Below are positions 1 to 9,315 of a DNA stretch of 47,953 nucleotides, piece after piece. Below the pieces are notes generated by a model. The model searched no databases. It was not told the DNA's origin and saw only the letters and a program-made list of their open reading frames with translations. The translations under genes were made by a program, and so were the position numbers. The first letter of the stretch is position 1. Every line of letters begins with the position of its first letter. Source of the DNA: RI-92 sp037384645 (GTDB taxonomy: Bacteria > Pseudomonadota > Gammaproteobacteria > UBA6429 > Thiohalophilaceae); NCBI GenBank assembly GCA_037384645.1, contig JARRNT010000043.1, positions 1-47,953 on the forward strand, written 5' to 3'.

Positions 1-173
1 GGCGTATTGGCTATCGCGTCCGCCGTGGCGACTCGCTTGCGCTGATCTCGCGTAAATTCAACGTGACTATTTCACAACTACTGCGCTGGAATAGAAAAAT
101 TCATCGGAATCGTTATCTGCATCCGGGCCAGCATCTAACCCTGTACGTGGATATCACACGTACCTCTTCCTGA
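1..173 (+). CDS. mltD: LysM-domain C-terminus, probable membrane-bound lytic murein transglycosylase D (5' partial)
   Basis: The reading frame is open from the left edge (first full codon at base 3) to TGA at 171-173. It encodes a LysM peptidoglycan-binding module beginning YRVRRGDSLALISRKF and ending PGQHLTLYVD, with the usual pattern of YRVxxGDSL, a hydrophobic helix, LLRWN and PGQxL. A LysM module at the extreme C-terminus is typical of MltD, an outer-membrane lytic transglycosylase that cleaves glycan strands. The catalytic part lies outside the window. The identity rests mainly on position: in Pseudomonas mltD stands next to a peptide ABC transporter and fabI, as here. Another LysM hydrolase remains possible. 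The gene converges on the ABC ATPase, whose stop is 28 bases away. Confidence 0.62.
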   Translation, partial: RIGYRVRRGDSLALISRKFNVTISQLLRWNRKIHRNRYLHPGQHLTLYVDITRTSS

Positions 174-201
174 TCGACCTAAGCGGGATTTCCCCGGGAC
201 T

Positions 202-2187
202 TCATGCTTCCTGGCCTGATAAGGAGGCGGTGTCGCTATACAAATGACACGCGACCTCCTGGCCATCGGCGCTTACCGTGCGTTCAGGATAAATCTCTTT
301 GCACACCGACATCGCCTGCGGACAGCGCGGATGAAAATGACACCCGGACGGGGGATGAATCGGTGAAGGCTGTTCCCCCTGGAGCTGGATACGCATGCGC
401 CCCTCGGTTTTATTCACTTCAGGGATGGCGGATAACAATGCCTGGGTATAGGGATGCTTCGCTGCCTGCATGACCTGACTCACGCTGCCCTGCTCCACGA
501 TCCGTCCGAGATACATCACGGCAACATCGTGCGCGAGATAATCGACCACAGACAGATTGTGCGTAATGAACAGGTAACTCAGTCCATGTTGATCCTGCAG
601 GTCTTTTAGCAGGTTGAGTATCTGGGCCTGAACAGACACATCCAGTGCGCTGGTGGGTTCATCGCACACGATCAGGCGGGGCGACACGGCCAGGGCCCGG
701 GCAATGCAGATACGTTGTCGCTGACCGCCGGAGAACTCGTGCGGGTAACGTTGTGCGGATTCAGCAGCTAAACCCACTTGTTGTAACAACTCCTGTACCC
801 GCGCCTGCACCTGCATGCGCGGATTCATGGAAGAGAATGGGTCCTGGAAAATGATCTGCATATCACGCCGATGCGTGCGCATCTCGGATCGACTCAGTCG
901 GGTCAGATCCAGTTCATCGAGCCGCACCGTTCCCGCCGTGGGTTTGTACAGTTGCAGAATGGCCTTACCCACAGTGGTTTTGCCGCAACCGGACTCCCCC
1001 ACCAGCGCCAGGGTATGATGCTGGCGGATGCGCAGGTCAATGTTGTCGACCGCCCGGACATGGGCAACGACGCGCTGAAACAGGCCGCGTCGAATCGGAA
1101 AGTAGACCTTGAGTGCATCGACATCCAGTAACGGCGACCGGCTGGCAACATGGGCCGACTGCGCGCTGGTCCCCGCTGACATCTTGCGCAGGGTCGGCTT
1201 GTCCTTGACCTGCGGGTCATACAAATGACAACGCACACCCAGTCCGTTTTCGTCCAGCCAGCGCGGGACGGCCTGGTGACAATACAGCCAGGCATTATCA
1301 CAGCGCTCGGCAAACCGGCAGCCGGGGAAAGTCTTGTTCAGAGCGGGTACCGCCCCTTTAATGACTTCGAGGCGACGCCCGCGTTTGTGGCGCTCCGGCA
1401 CCGCGGCAAACAGCTTTTGTGAATAGGGATGACGTGGATTGGCAAAGAAAGGCTCGCGCGGCGCTGACTCCACGATCTGGCCGGCATACATCACGGCCAG
1501 GTGATCCACATTATCTGCCACGACACCCAGGTCATGGGTAATCAGCATGACCGCCATGCCGGTGTCCTGCTGGATATCCTTGAGTAATTGCAGCACCTGC
1601 GCCTGGATGGTCACGTCCAGTGCCGTCGTCGGTTCATCCGCAATCAACAAATCCGGTTCACAGGCCAGGGCAATGGCGATCATGACCCGTTGCTTCATTC
1701 CGCCGGAGAGCTGATGCGGATAATCACCAAGTCGTTGCTTTGCGGCCGGAAGCCCCACCGCATCCAGATATTCCAGTGCACGTTGGCGCGCTGCCGCGCC
1801 ACGCAAGCTCGTATGCTGGTACAGGGTCTCGGTAATCTGGCGTTCCACCGTGAGGACGGGATTGAGCGAGGTCATCGGTTCCTGAAAGATCATGGCAATG
1901 CGATTACCGCGCACACTGCGCATGCGCGCTTCGGAATAATGCATCAGGTCCTCGCCCTTAAGCAGGATACGACCACCGACGATGCGTCCGGCGGGTTGCG
2001 GCACCAGGTGCAAAATCGACATCGCGGTCATGGATTTGCCGCTACCAGACTCGCCTAACAGGGCAAAGGTTTCACCCCGCTGGATCGTAAAGCTGACCTT
2101 GTCCACGGCACGCAACGGCGACTGGGCACTACCGAACCAGACCGAGAGGTCCTCTACCTGCAGCAGTGGAAAGTTGTCCTGGCTCAT
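202..2187 (-). CDS. Peptide ABC transporter, fused double ATPase (YejF / DppD-DppF type)
   Basis: This is the cytoplasmic ATPase of a peptide-type importer, with two ABC domains in one chain of about 660 residues. Domain 1 has Walker A GESGSGKS at about residue 47, signature LSGGMKQR and Walker B LLIADEPT. Domain 2 has GESGCGKT, FSGGQRQR and LIVCDEPT. Both halves carry an oligopeptide-transporter C-terminal extension (HPYSQKL and HPYTQAL) with cysteine motifs GCRFAERC and GCHFHPRC, so the protein looks like DppD fused to DppF. The upstream permease stop overlaps a GTG at 2193. I chose ATG 2187 because GGAG lies eight bases before it; GTG 2193 would add two residues. It is the last gene of the four-gene operon. 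Peptide specificity is inferred from family and neighbours. Confidence 0.9.
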   Translation of the reverse strand: MSQDNFPLLQVEDLSVWFGSAQSPLRAVDKVSFTIQRGETFALLGESGSGKSMTAMSILHLVPQPAGRIVGGRILLKGEDLMHYSEARMRSVRGNRIAMIFQEPMTSLNPVLTVERQITETLYQHTSLRGAAARQRALEYLDAVGLPAAKQRLGDYPHQLSGGMKQRVMIAIALACEPDLLIADEPTTALDVTIQAQVLQLLKDIQQDTGMAVMLITHDLGVVADNVDHLAVMYAGQIVESAPREPFFANPRHPYSQKLFAAVPERHKRGRRLEVIKGAVPALNKTFPGCRFAERCDNAWLYCHQAVPRWLDENGLGVRCHLYDPQVKDKPTLRKMSAGTSAQSAHVASRSPLLDVDALKVYFPIRRGLFQRVVAHVRAVDNIDLRIRQHHTLALVGESGCGKTTVGKAILQLYKPTAGTVRLDELDLTRLSRSEMRTHRRDMQIIFQDPFSSMNPRMQVQARVQELLQQVGLAAESAQRYPHEFSGGQRQRICIARALAVSPRLIVCDEPTSALDVSVQAQILNLLKDLQDQHGLSYLFITHNLSVVDYLAHDVAVMYLGRIVEQGSVSQVMQAAKHPYTQALLSAIPEVNKTEGRMRIQLQGEQPSPIHPPSGCHFHPRCPQAMSVCKEIYPERTVSADGQEVACHLYSDTASLSGQEA

Positions 2188-2189
2188 GT

Positions 2190-3701
2190 TCACGTCTCCG
2201 CCCCCTGCGCCACCTGTTTCAGCCGCGGGTCAAACGCGTCCCTGACCGCATCGGCAAACAGGTTGGCGGCCAGCACCAGTATCGACATCATGATGAATGC
2301 CGCTAACAGCGACCACCAGACGACGGGATCACGGGCCAGCTCCATGCGGGCATTGTTGATCATGTTGCCCCAGCTATACGTTGACGGGTCGACGCCGACG
2401 CCGATGTACGACAACACCGATTCGGCTAGCACCAGCCCACTGAAATCCAGGACCAGGATGATCAGCACGATGTGCATCACGTTGGGTAAAATATGGCGGG
2501 TAATGATCTTCATATTACTGACCCCGAATGCAGTGGCCGCCTGGATATAGTCCAGTTCACGCAACTTGAGGGTCTCGCCGCGCAGCAGGCGGCATAAACT
2601 GGTCCAGCTGGTAATGCCCAGTACCACACACAGCATCAGCAATTTGATATCGGCTCGCCCATACACCGTGGGAAACCAGGCCTGATGATTTTCGACAAAC
2701 ACATCCACCGACAGGATAGCTGCGGCAATCAGCAATACCCCGGGGATAGAATTCAAGGTCGTGTACAGATACTGGATCAGGTCATCCACCAGGCCACGGT
2801 AAAATCCGGCCATGATTCCCAGCATGATGGCAAACGGCAACATGATCAGAGTAGTCAGGGTCCCGATAACCAGGCCGGTGCGCACACTCTTTAACGATTC
2901 GTAAAACACATCCACACCGACCTTGTCGGTTCCGAAGACATGATAGTGCACGCTGAGCATGCCGATCGGGACGGCAATCACGAGCATGACCAGGATGGTC
3001 AGGTAGATCACCCGCCACGGGACCTCAGTCCGGGCCCGCCATATCCTGCGCCAGCTGACAGCAAAGCCTTCTCGCCATTGTCTGGCCAGGACGGCAGTCA
3101 ATGCGACCACGACAACAGCGTAACCAAGCAGGGCAAACAGGACACCCCACGAACTCGTTAGCAGGATATCCCGGCCACGGTCTGCCAGGTTTTTCAGTTG
3201 TGCCCCGCCGTATTGCAGACGCGGATAACCGCGCACCGGTTTGCCCTGGGCATTTAGCAACATTTTTTTGCTATAAGAATGCGTGGCAAAGGGTGCAGAG
3301 TAAGTCTCTTCTGTATGTGTACGCAGAGGCGTCAGTAATTCGTCCAGCACACTCAACACATCAACGGAATAATGCAGCTGCCCGGTATGGCCGGCATCCG
3401 GCAGTGGTGTGCGAAAATGGATGGTATCCAGCAGGCCAATACAGGCGTAAACCGCGATCACCAGCAGCGAGATCACCGCCAGTTTGCGCCGGAATACTTC
3501 ACGCCACGGCACCTGTAAATGGGGTTTATGCCGGATGTAGGACACGCCTAAAATCATGCCACTCAGCAGGACAAATATCAGGACATCCGTGGTGAAATAT
3601 ACGCCTTTAACATTGAACACATAGGGATAGGTCAGCCAGAGGATCAATAACACACCGATGATGGTGGCTGCGCGTATCATTGCTCGAGTCATGGGCGTCA
3701 T
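2190..3701 (-). CDS. Peptide ABC transporter permease with long N-terminal extension (YejE/DppC type)
   Basis: This is an inner-membrane permease of the DppC/OppC/YejE family. The canonical part begins near residue 256 (VFGTDKVGVDVF, the usual HxxGTDxxGxDV motif). It contains the EAA coupling loop around DYIQAATAFGVSNMKIITRHILPN and ends in DAFDPRLKQ. Family members usually have roughly 80-120 residues before the GTD motif; here there are about 255. The extra part has hydrophobic segments near residues 12-29, 38-54, 73-92, 185-206 and 231-250, and a polar stretch at about 95-180 that is probably periplasmic. Length is 503 residues, against about 300-340 for ordinary DppC and YejE. It lies two bases behind the partner permease and overlaps the ATPase start. 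Confidence 0.87.
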   Translation of the reverse strand: MTPMTRAMIRAATIIGVLLILWLTYPYVFNVKGVYFTTDVLIFVLLSGMILGVSYIRHKPHLQVPWREVFRRKLAVISLLVIAVYACIGLLDTIHFRTPLPDAGHTGQLHYSVDVLSVLDELLTPLRTHTEETYSAPFATHSYSKKMLLNAQGKPVRGYPRLQYGGAQLKNLADRGRDILLTSSWGVLFALLGYAVVVVALTAVLARQWREGFAVSWRRIWRARTEVPWRVIYLTILVMLVIAVPIGMLSVHYHVFGTDKVGVDVFYESLKSVRTGLVIGTLTTLIMLPFAIMLGIMAGFYRGLVDDLIQYLYTTLNSIPGVLLIAAAILSVDVFVENHQAWFPTVYGRADIKLLMLCVVLGITSWTSLCRLLRGETLKLRELDYIQAATAFGVSNMKIITRHILPNVMHIVLIILVLDFSGLVLAESVLSYIGVGVDPSTYSWGNMINNARMELARDPVVWWSLLAAFIMMSILVLAANLFADAVRDAFDPRLKQVAQGAET

Positions 3702-3703
3702 GC

Positions 3704-4687
3704 TTATTCCTGCAACCGTATTCTGGGGTCGAACAGCGTATAGGAGATATCCGTGAGGATCAGGCCGAAGATGTAGAGCAAGGAACCGAGAAACACCATG
3801 ACCCGGACGATGGCAAAATCCTGGGCCTGGATAGCATCGATGGTATAACTGCCCAGCCCCGGGATACCAAAAAATGACTCGGTCAACAACGAGCCAAGAA
3901 ATAACAGCGGGATCACAACGACGACGCCGGTCAGGATGGGAATCATGGCGTTTTTAAGCACGTGGCGAAATAACACCCGTAATTCTGACAGGCCCTTGGC
4001 CCGGGCCGTGCGGACATAATCTCTGCCAATTTCCTCCAGGAAGATCGTGCGATACCAGCGCGAACCCGAGCCTATGCCCGAGATGATTCCGATCAGGATG
4101 GGCAGGATCAGAAACTTGAACGTTGACAGTCCGTAATAACCAAACCCGGAAATCGGGACCAGGTGCAACGTCTTGCTGACCAGGTATTGCCCGCCAATGA
4201 TATAAAACATGCTCGAGATGGACATCATGATCACACAAAACACGACGCCCCATATATCCACGTAAGTTGCCCGAAAAAAGGCCAGTAACAGGGCAAAGGT
4301 GATATTCACCAGCAAACCGACAATAAACGCTGGGATTGCTATCGCCAGGCTCGGCCCCATGCGTTGGCGGATATCGTAACCGATATCCCGACCACCGTCG
4401 GACTTGCCAAAATGGAACGTAAACAGGCTGACGGATTTGGTATAGAAGATCGTATCGGTCAGGACATGGAGGCCACTGGCCTTGTGATTAATGAATAACG
4501 GTTTGTCGTAGCCATGATCGTGCTTCCATTTGTCAATGTCCGCCTGGCGCACATGTTTGATCCCGAGTTGCATACGGTCCATATCGTCCGGACTGTTCAC
4601 CATAAAAAACAAGGCAAAGGTAAGCAGATTGACACCGATCAGGATCGGGACGGCATAGAGCAAGCGGCGCACGATATAGGCAAACAT
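3704..4687 (-). CDS. Peptide ABC transporter permease (YejB/DppB type)
   Basis: This is the second inner-membrane permease of the importer, of the DppB/OppB family. The first helix begins MFAYIVRRLLYAVPILIGV, as in most DppB proteins. The EAA loop is at about DYVRTARAKGLSELRVLFRHVLKN, and the C-terminus SYTLFDPRIRLQE is typical. At 327 residues the length is normal. A periplasmic segment at about residues 35-100 between the first two helices is polar, as in YejB. The gene follows the binding-protein gene by three bases and precedes the long permease by two, so the four are almost certainly co-transcribed. The DppB-like half is ordinary, which makes the extension of its partner stand out. Confidence 0.9.
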   Translation of the reverse strand: MFAYIVRRLLYAVPILIGVNLLTFALFFMVNSPDDMDRMQLGIKHVRQADIDKWKHDHGYDKPLFINHKASGLHVLTDTIFYTKSVSLFTFHFGKSDGGRDIGYDIRQRMGPSLAIAIPAFIVGLLVNITFALLLAFFRATYVDIWGVVFCVIMMSISSMFYIIGGQYLVSKTLHLVPISGFGYYGLSTFKFLILPILIGIISGIGSGSRWYRTIFLEEIGRDYVRTARAKGLSELRVLFRHVLKNAMIPILTGVVVVIPLLFLGSLLTESFFGIPGLGSYTIDAIQAQDFAIVRVMVFLGSLLYIFGLILTDISYTLFDPRIRLQE

Positions 4688-4690
4688 CGT

Positions 4691-6931
4691 TCAGCGACCC
4701 CCTGCCCGTTTTGCCATCGCCTGGTGTTCCTTGCGCCGGTACGTGATCACGGCCGGCACCAGGCTGATGAAAAGAATCACCAGTAGCAACCAGACCGGCC
4801 ACAGGATCGGTTTGTTCCACTTGTGCCGATACAACTGTCTTTCCTGTGGATTGACGCGCTGGTATTTGAGTGTGTTCTGTGCCATGGCATTGGGCTTTAC
4901 GTTTTTCAGCCATTGATGGAAAAGCGTGTATGACACCGGGTGATAACCCCATACCCACGGGGCGTCATGCTGCGCGATTTTCAGCATTTTATTAATAATG
5001 GCCTGGCGTTGCGGGGTATCGTTCATGTTTTTCATTTGCACGAACAGGCGATCAAATTTCGGGTTACTGTAATTGGCTGAATTCTCGCCCTGGGAGCTGA
5101 CTTCGCTATTTGGTCCATACAACAGGAATAAAAAATTTTCCGGATCAGGGTAGTCGGCATTCCAGCCCCAATTGAACATCTGGGCATTGCCTTTGCTCAT
5201 CTTGTCCTGGAAGCGGTTATAGTTTGTATCCCGGATATTCAGTTGTACATTGATCTTGGCAAACTGCTTACGAAGCCAGTCAAACCAGGGCTTGCTACCG
5301 GAACCACTGGCTGGCGTATCAAAATTAATCAGCAGCGGCTGCCCGGTTTTCTGATCGATGCCGTTAGGATAGCCCGCCTCGGCCAGCAGTTTTCGCGCAT
5401 AGGCGATGGACTTGCGCACGGCATGGCCATCCCGCCAGTTATACACGTATGGGTTGATCCCCGCCTCGCCCTTGCGATAGCCGAAGATGCCGGGCGGGAT
5501 CGGGCTGTATGCCGGTATCCCGCGACCGTTATTAAAAATCGCAATATATTGTTCGTAATTGATGGCGATGGAAATCGCCTGGCGTAACTTGCATTGTTTT
5601 TCACTGTAACCGCCGACGACCGGATCGAGCATATTAAATCCGAGATAGGCAGTAGACGGCTGGACCGCGGTCAGCAGATGGATATGCCGCTTTTTCATGT
5701 CCCGGGTCAGGCCGGCACTCCCGCTTTGAGTAAAGGTGATGGCCTTGTCGAAATTATCCGAACTGATGCCGGAAAAGTCGTAATAGCCCTGTAAAAACTT
5801 GTTCCAGTAAGGCAGATCTTCCTTTTCCAGGCTGTATACCGCCTCGTCGATAAAGGGCAGTTTTTTACCGGCATCGGCCAGTAGCCCCCTGGCCGCGTCC
5901 CCTGGCGCCCCCTCCGACGGGTAGAATTCGTCATGGAAATTGGGATTGCGCCTGAGCACGATGCGGCGATTGGGATTATTTTCCGTCATCATGTAGGCCC
6001 CGGTGCCAACCGGGAACCAGTCCAGGGTGATATTCCGGTCCTGTAGCCCGGCCTGACTGTAAAATTCATCCGCCTCTTTGGGCACCGGGGCAAAAAACGG
6101 CATAGCCAGCCAGTAAAGCAATTGTGGATACTTGCCTCTGACCTTGATCTGGTAGGTATAGCGCCCCAGCAGTTTCACCCCGGACAGGGGGTACTTGGTC
6201 AGGTCCAGGTAGACGGGATGCCCTTCTCCCCCGCCGAGCTGCCGGTAGGCCCGCTGCAGAGTCCTGGCGTAATCGGCCAGACCCACGATGTATTCACTCA
6301 TGAGTCCGAAGATGGGTGAGTGCAGTCGTGGCGAGGCCAGGCGTTTGATTTCGTAGACGTAATCGGCCGCGGTCAATTCACGCGTGCCGGTGTGGGCAAA
6401 ATCACTCAGGGTATGGATATTCGACAATTGCGCTTCTGTCAGGTGATGATACAGAAAATGCCCCTGTGCATCCCGGGCAAAGGCCGGATGGGGCTGGTAC
6501 ATAATGCCGTGCTTGATGTGAATGGTGTACAGGCTATAGGCGATTTTACCCAGCGGCGCATCCTGCGGTAACACTTTGCCATCGGCAGCATAATAGACCG
6601 GGTGAGGAATCGCCGTCGCAGTGAGGGGTTCCAGCTGATATGGCCGTTTCAGGTAGCTGTATTGCAGCACCGGTTCATAAATCTCGCCGATAAATTCGTA
6701 TTCATTGGCACTATAGGACTGTGCCGGGTCAAGGTGCTTGGGCCGTTCGTTAAAGGCGGCATACAGGATATTCTTACCCGACTCGCTGGCCGGGTAAGGA
6801 TTGTTCCAGCTGGCATTACCACAAGCGGTCAATGCCATTGTCATAAACGCCAGCCAGGCACCCTGCCTGACCAGCCTGAGAAAATTCAGTCCCACGATGG
6901 AAACTACCTGCCTGTCATTAAGCTTATTCAC
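4691..6931 (-). CDS. Peptide ABC transporter substrate-binding lipoprotein with C-terminal membrane helix
   Basis: This is an extracytoplasmic solute-binding protein of family 5 (DppA/OppA/YejA). The mature region shows family features such as HLDPAQSYSANEYEFIGEIYEP, the YVYEIKRLASP segment, WFPVGTGAYMM and YPDPENFLFLLYG. The N-terminus has a hydrophobic signal followed by lipobox LTAC, so it should be a lipoprotein. Unusually, the C-terminus has a second hydrophobic stretch (about WPVWLLLVILFISLVPAVI) followed by basic residues, as expected for a helix with its tail in the cytoplasm. I start at GTG 6931, which has GAGG about nine bases upstream; an in-frame GTG at 6952 would add seven residues. 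Length is about 746 residues, long for this family (about 530-610). It is the first gene of the operon. Confidence 0.88.
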   Translation of the reverse strand: MNKLNDRQVVSIVGLNFLRLVRQGAWLAFMTMALTACGNASWNNPYPASESGKNILYAAFNERPKHLDPAQSYSANEYEFIGEIYEPVLQYSYLKRPYQLEPLTATAIPHPVYYAADGKVLPQDAPLGKIAYSLYTIHIKHGIMYQPHPAFARDAQGHFLYHHLTEAQLSNIHTLSDFAHTGTRELTAADYVYEIKRLASPRLHSPIFGLMSEYIVGLADYARTLQRAYRQLGGGEGHPVYLDLTKYPLSGVKLLGRYTYQIKVRGKYPQLLYWLAMPFFAPVPKEADEFYSQAGLQDRNITLDWFPVGTGAYMMTENNPNRRIVLRRNPNFHDEFYPSEGAPGDAARGLLADAGKKLPFIDEAVYSLEKEDLPYWNKFLQGYYDFSGISSDNFDKAITFTQSGSAGLTRDMKKRHIHLLTAVQPSTAYLGFNMLDPVVGGYSEKQCKLRQAISIAINYEQYIAIFNNGRGIPAYSPIPPGIFGYRKGEAGINPYVYNWRDGHAVRKSIAYARKLLAEAGYPNGIDQKTGQPLLINFDTPASGSGSKPWFDWLRKQFAKINVQLNIRDTNYNRFQDKMSKGNAQMFNWGWNADYPDPENFLFLLYGPNSEVSSQGENSANYSNPKFDRLFVQMKNMNDTPQRQAIINKMLKIAQHDAPWVWGYHPVSYTLFHQWLKNVKPNAMAQNTLKYQRVNPQERQLYRHKWNKPILWPVWLLLVILFISLVPAVITYRRKEHQAMAKRAGGR

Positions 6932-6982
6932 GTCGTGCCACCTCGGCGGCACGAATCAGACTACCATTTGCCGGTTGTACTC

Positions 6983-7011
6983 CGCGGGAGTTTGAACTCC
7001 GTCCACCCGCG
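6983..7011. promoter_or_regulatory. Hairpin in the divergent region between the ABC operon and fabI
   Basis: The 196-base gap between the divergent binding-protein gene and fabI contains nested inverted repeats: outer arms CGCGGG (6983-6988) and CCCGCG (7006-7011), and an inner palindrome GGAGTT/AACTCC (6987-7000). The structure lies about 50 bases upstream of the binding-protein start and 117 bases upstream of fabI. No run of T follows it on either strand. It could be a leader structure or a regulator site; nothing identifies the factor. Confidence 0.35.
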
Positions 7012-7127
7012 AGACTTCCCGTCACGTGTGATTTTCGGTATGTTTAGCATTGTTCTATACAATAAGTCATCAACAAATACGCCATTGACCCGATCAGCGG
7101 CGAAAAATTCAACAAAAGGTTTCAAGC

Positions 7128-7916
7128 ATGGGTTTTTTACAGAATAAACGCGCTCTGATCGTGGGTCTGGCCAGCAATCGTTCCATTGCCTGGGGCATCG
7201 CCCAAGCCATGCAACGTGAAGGGGCGGAACTGGCCTTCACCTATCAGAATGAAAAATTACAGGGCCGGGTTGAAAAAATGGCGTCTGAACTGGGTTCCGA
7301 GATTGTGGTGCCCTGTGACGTCAGTAGCGACGAGCAGATCGATCAGGTCTTTGATCACCTGGACAATTACTGGGACGGTCTCGATATCATTGTTCATTCC
7401 GTAGCATTTGCCCCGCGCGAGGAGCTCGAAGGCGACTATCTGGACACCGTCACGCGCGAAGGTTTTCGTACCGCGCATGAAATCAGCTCCTACAGTTTTG
7501 CCGCCCTGGCCAAAGCCGGTCGCAACATGATGGAGGGCCGGGACGGTTCCCTGCTCACCCTGAGCTACCTGGGCGCCGTGCGCGCCATGCCAAACTACAA
7601 TATCATGGGGCTGGCCAAGGCCTCACTGGAAGCCAACGTCCGTTACATGGCGCAAAGCCTCGGGCCCGATGGCATCCGGGTCAATGCGATTTCTGCAGGA
7701 CCGATTAAAACCCTGGCAGCGGCAGGTATCAGCAATTTTCGCCGCATGCTGGATGAAGTTGAAGAGACCGCCCCCATGCGCCGTAATGTGACCATCGAGG
7801 AAGTCGGCAATGTTGCGGCCTTTTTGTGCTCCGACCTTGCTGCCGGTATCACCGGTGATGTGCTCTACGTTGACTCTGGTTATCACATTATTGGCATGCG
7901 CCCACTGCAAGCCTGA
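7128..7916 (+). CDS. fabI: Enoyl-[acyl-carrier-protein] reductase (NADH)
   Basis: FabI catalyses the last reduction in each cycle of type II fatty acid synthesis in the cytoplasm. The protein has the divergent SDR cofactor loop GLASNRSIAWGIA near the N-terminus, the active-site pair of FabI as Y-x6-K in NYNIMGLAKASLEANVRYMA, and the segment ISAGPIKTLAAAGI that shapes the triclosan/diazaborine pocket. Length 262 residues matches E. coli FabI. The ATG is preceded by AAAGG with eight bases of spacing. The gene stands alone on the plus strand, divergent from the ABC operon and convergent with the symporter gene. Adjacency to ppiD (here separated by one inserted gene) agrees with the Pseudomonas order. 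Confidence 0.97.
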   Translation: MGFLQNKRALIVGLASNRSIAWGIAQAMQREGAELAFTYQNEKLQGRVEKMASELGSEIVVPCDVSSDEQIDQVFDHLDNYWDGLDIIVHSVAFAPREELEGDYLDTVTREGFRTAHEISSYSFAALAKAGRNMMEGRDGSLLTLSYLGAVRAMPNYNIMGLAKASLEANVRYMAQSLGPDGIRVNAISAGPIKTLAAAGISNFRRMLDEVEETAPMRRNVTIEEVGNVAAFLCSDLAAGITGDVLYVDSGYHIIGMRPLQA

Positions 7917-7944
7917 TTCGACTCACTACGATACGGCGGGCGAC

Positions 7945-9261
7945 TTAGCTCGCCGTCGGCTCTTCAGCCAGCACCCCTTCCTCGCCTTCACTACGGGCAA
8001 TTATCACTGCGCCACAGGAGTCGCTGAACACGTTCAGTGAAGTCCGGCACATATCCAGCACCCGATCCACAACCAGCACCATGGCGAGTCCTGCGGCCGC
8101 CTGAGCCTCGGGCAATCCTACCTGGCGTAAAATAATCATAATTGCAATCAATGAGGCCGAAGGAATCCCCGCGACGCCGATAGAGGTCAGCAGTGCCGTA
8201 AACACAATGAGGAACTGCTGGCTAAAGCTCAGATCGATGCCAAAGGCCTGGAAAACAAAAATCGCCACCACGCACTCGTACAGCGCGGTACCATCCATAT
8301 TCACGGTGGCCCCCAGCGGCAACACGAACGAACTGGTGCGATTGGATACCCTGGCATTCTTCTCGACACATTCCATGGTCATCGGTAACGTGGCGGATGA
8401 AGACGCGGTGGAAAATGCCGTCAGCAAGGCAGGCACCATCGCACGATAATGGCGCAATGGGTTCACCCGGGCAAACACCCTGAGCAGAATCGGCAAGGTC
8501 ACGAAAAAGTGTATCGCCAGGCCCAGCAGCACGGTCAGGCTGAACATGCTCAGTGCCTTGATCGCCGTGTCGATATCATTGCCATGGGTGTTGAATCCCG
8601 CAACTACTTTGGCGACCAGTGCAAACACGCCATAGGGCGCGAAGCGGATTACCAGCTCGGTAATCTTCATCATGATCTCAAACAGGCCTTGCCAGAAATT
8701 GTATTGCGCTTCGGCATAGTCCTCGGATATCCGCGTCATGAAATATCCAAAAAACAGGCTGAATACGATGAGGCCAAGCATCTGGCCATCCGCGGCGGCC
8801 TTGACAATATTAACCGGCAGCATACTCAGCAACACACCGACAATACTGCCCGCGCCATGACTGCCTACCCGTGACTGGGTCGCCTGTATCTGGGCATCCG
8901 TAACTGACAGAATATTCCTGATCGGTTCACCACCTACGATACCCGGCTGGATCAGGTTTACCAGTATCAGGCCAACCAGGATCGCCAGCAGGCTGGTGCT
9001 CATATAAAACAGGATCGTCTTGCCACCGAGACGGCCCAGGCCTTTGGCCCCGCCAATACCGGCAATCCCCGTGATAATCGAGGATGCGATGAGGGGAACA
9101 ATGACCATTTTCAGGCCGTTGAGAAATAAGGTGCCGAAAAAATCGTAGATGGAATAGAAGCTGACACCAAACAGGCCAGCCGTTTTACCGGTCAGCAGCC
9201 CGCAGATTACCGCGAGGATGATCGCAATTAATATTTGCCAGTGAAGCTGTATCTTCCGCAT
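7945..9261 (-). CDS. Dicarboxylate/amino acid:cation symporter (SLC1 / GltP-DctA family)
   Basis: This is an inner-membrane secondary transporter that takes up an acidic amino acid or C4-dicarboxylate with sodium ions or protons. The chain of 438 residues has about eight membrane helices and the family's hallmarks: the serine-rich hairpin FSTASSSATLPMTMECV, the helix-7 motif LPLGATVNMDGTALYE, hairpin 2 at GVAGIPSASLIAIMIIL, and VVDRVLDMCRTSLNVFSD in the last helix. The residue replacing the substrate-amino-group ligand cannot be judged reliably by eye, so substrate class is open. The gene is inserted between fabI and ppiD, which I remember as neighbours in Pseudomonas. Its stop lies 28 bases beyond the fabI stop. 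Confidence 0.92.
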   Translation of the reverse strand: MRKIQLHWQILIAIILAVICGLLTGKTAGLFGVSFYSIYDFFGTLFLNGLKMVIVPLIASSIITGIAGIGGAKGLGRLGGKTILFYMSTSLLAILVGLILVNLIQPGIVGGEPIRNILSVTDAQIQATQSRVGSHGAGSIVGVLLSMLPVNIVKAAADGQMLGLIVFSLFFGYFMTRISEDYAEAQYNFWQGLFEIMMKITELVIRFAPYGVFALVAKVVAGFNTHGNDIDTAIKALSMFSLTVLLGLAIHFFVTLPILLRVFARVNPLRHYRAMVPALLTAFSTASSSATLPMTMECVEKNARVSNRTSSFVLPLGATVNMDGTALYECVVAIFVFQAFGIDLSFSQQFLIVFTALLTSIGVAGIPSASLIAIMIILRQVGLPEAQAAAGLAMVLVVDRVLDMCRTSLNVFSDSCGAVIIARSEGEEGVLAEEPTAS

Positions 9262-9315
9262 TTGGCATGTCCCGTTTTAAGGCCTGGCCCGCTGACGTTC
9301 AGCCCAGCGATAAGA

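Noticed and set aside
7934..7958. Hairpin between fabI and the symporter gene as a terminator
   Set aside because: The arms are imperfect (one bulge, one G-T pair), they overlap the symporter coding end, and no T-run follows on either strand.
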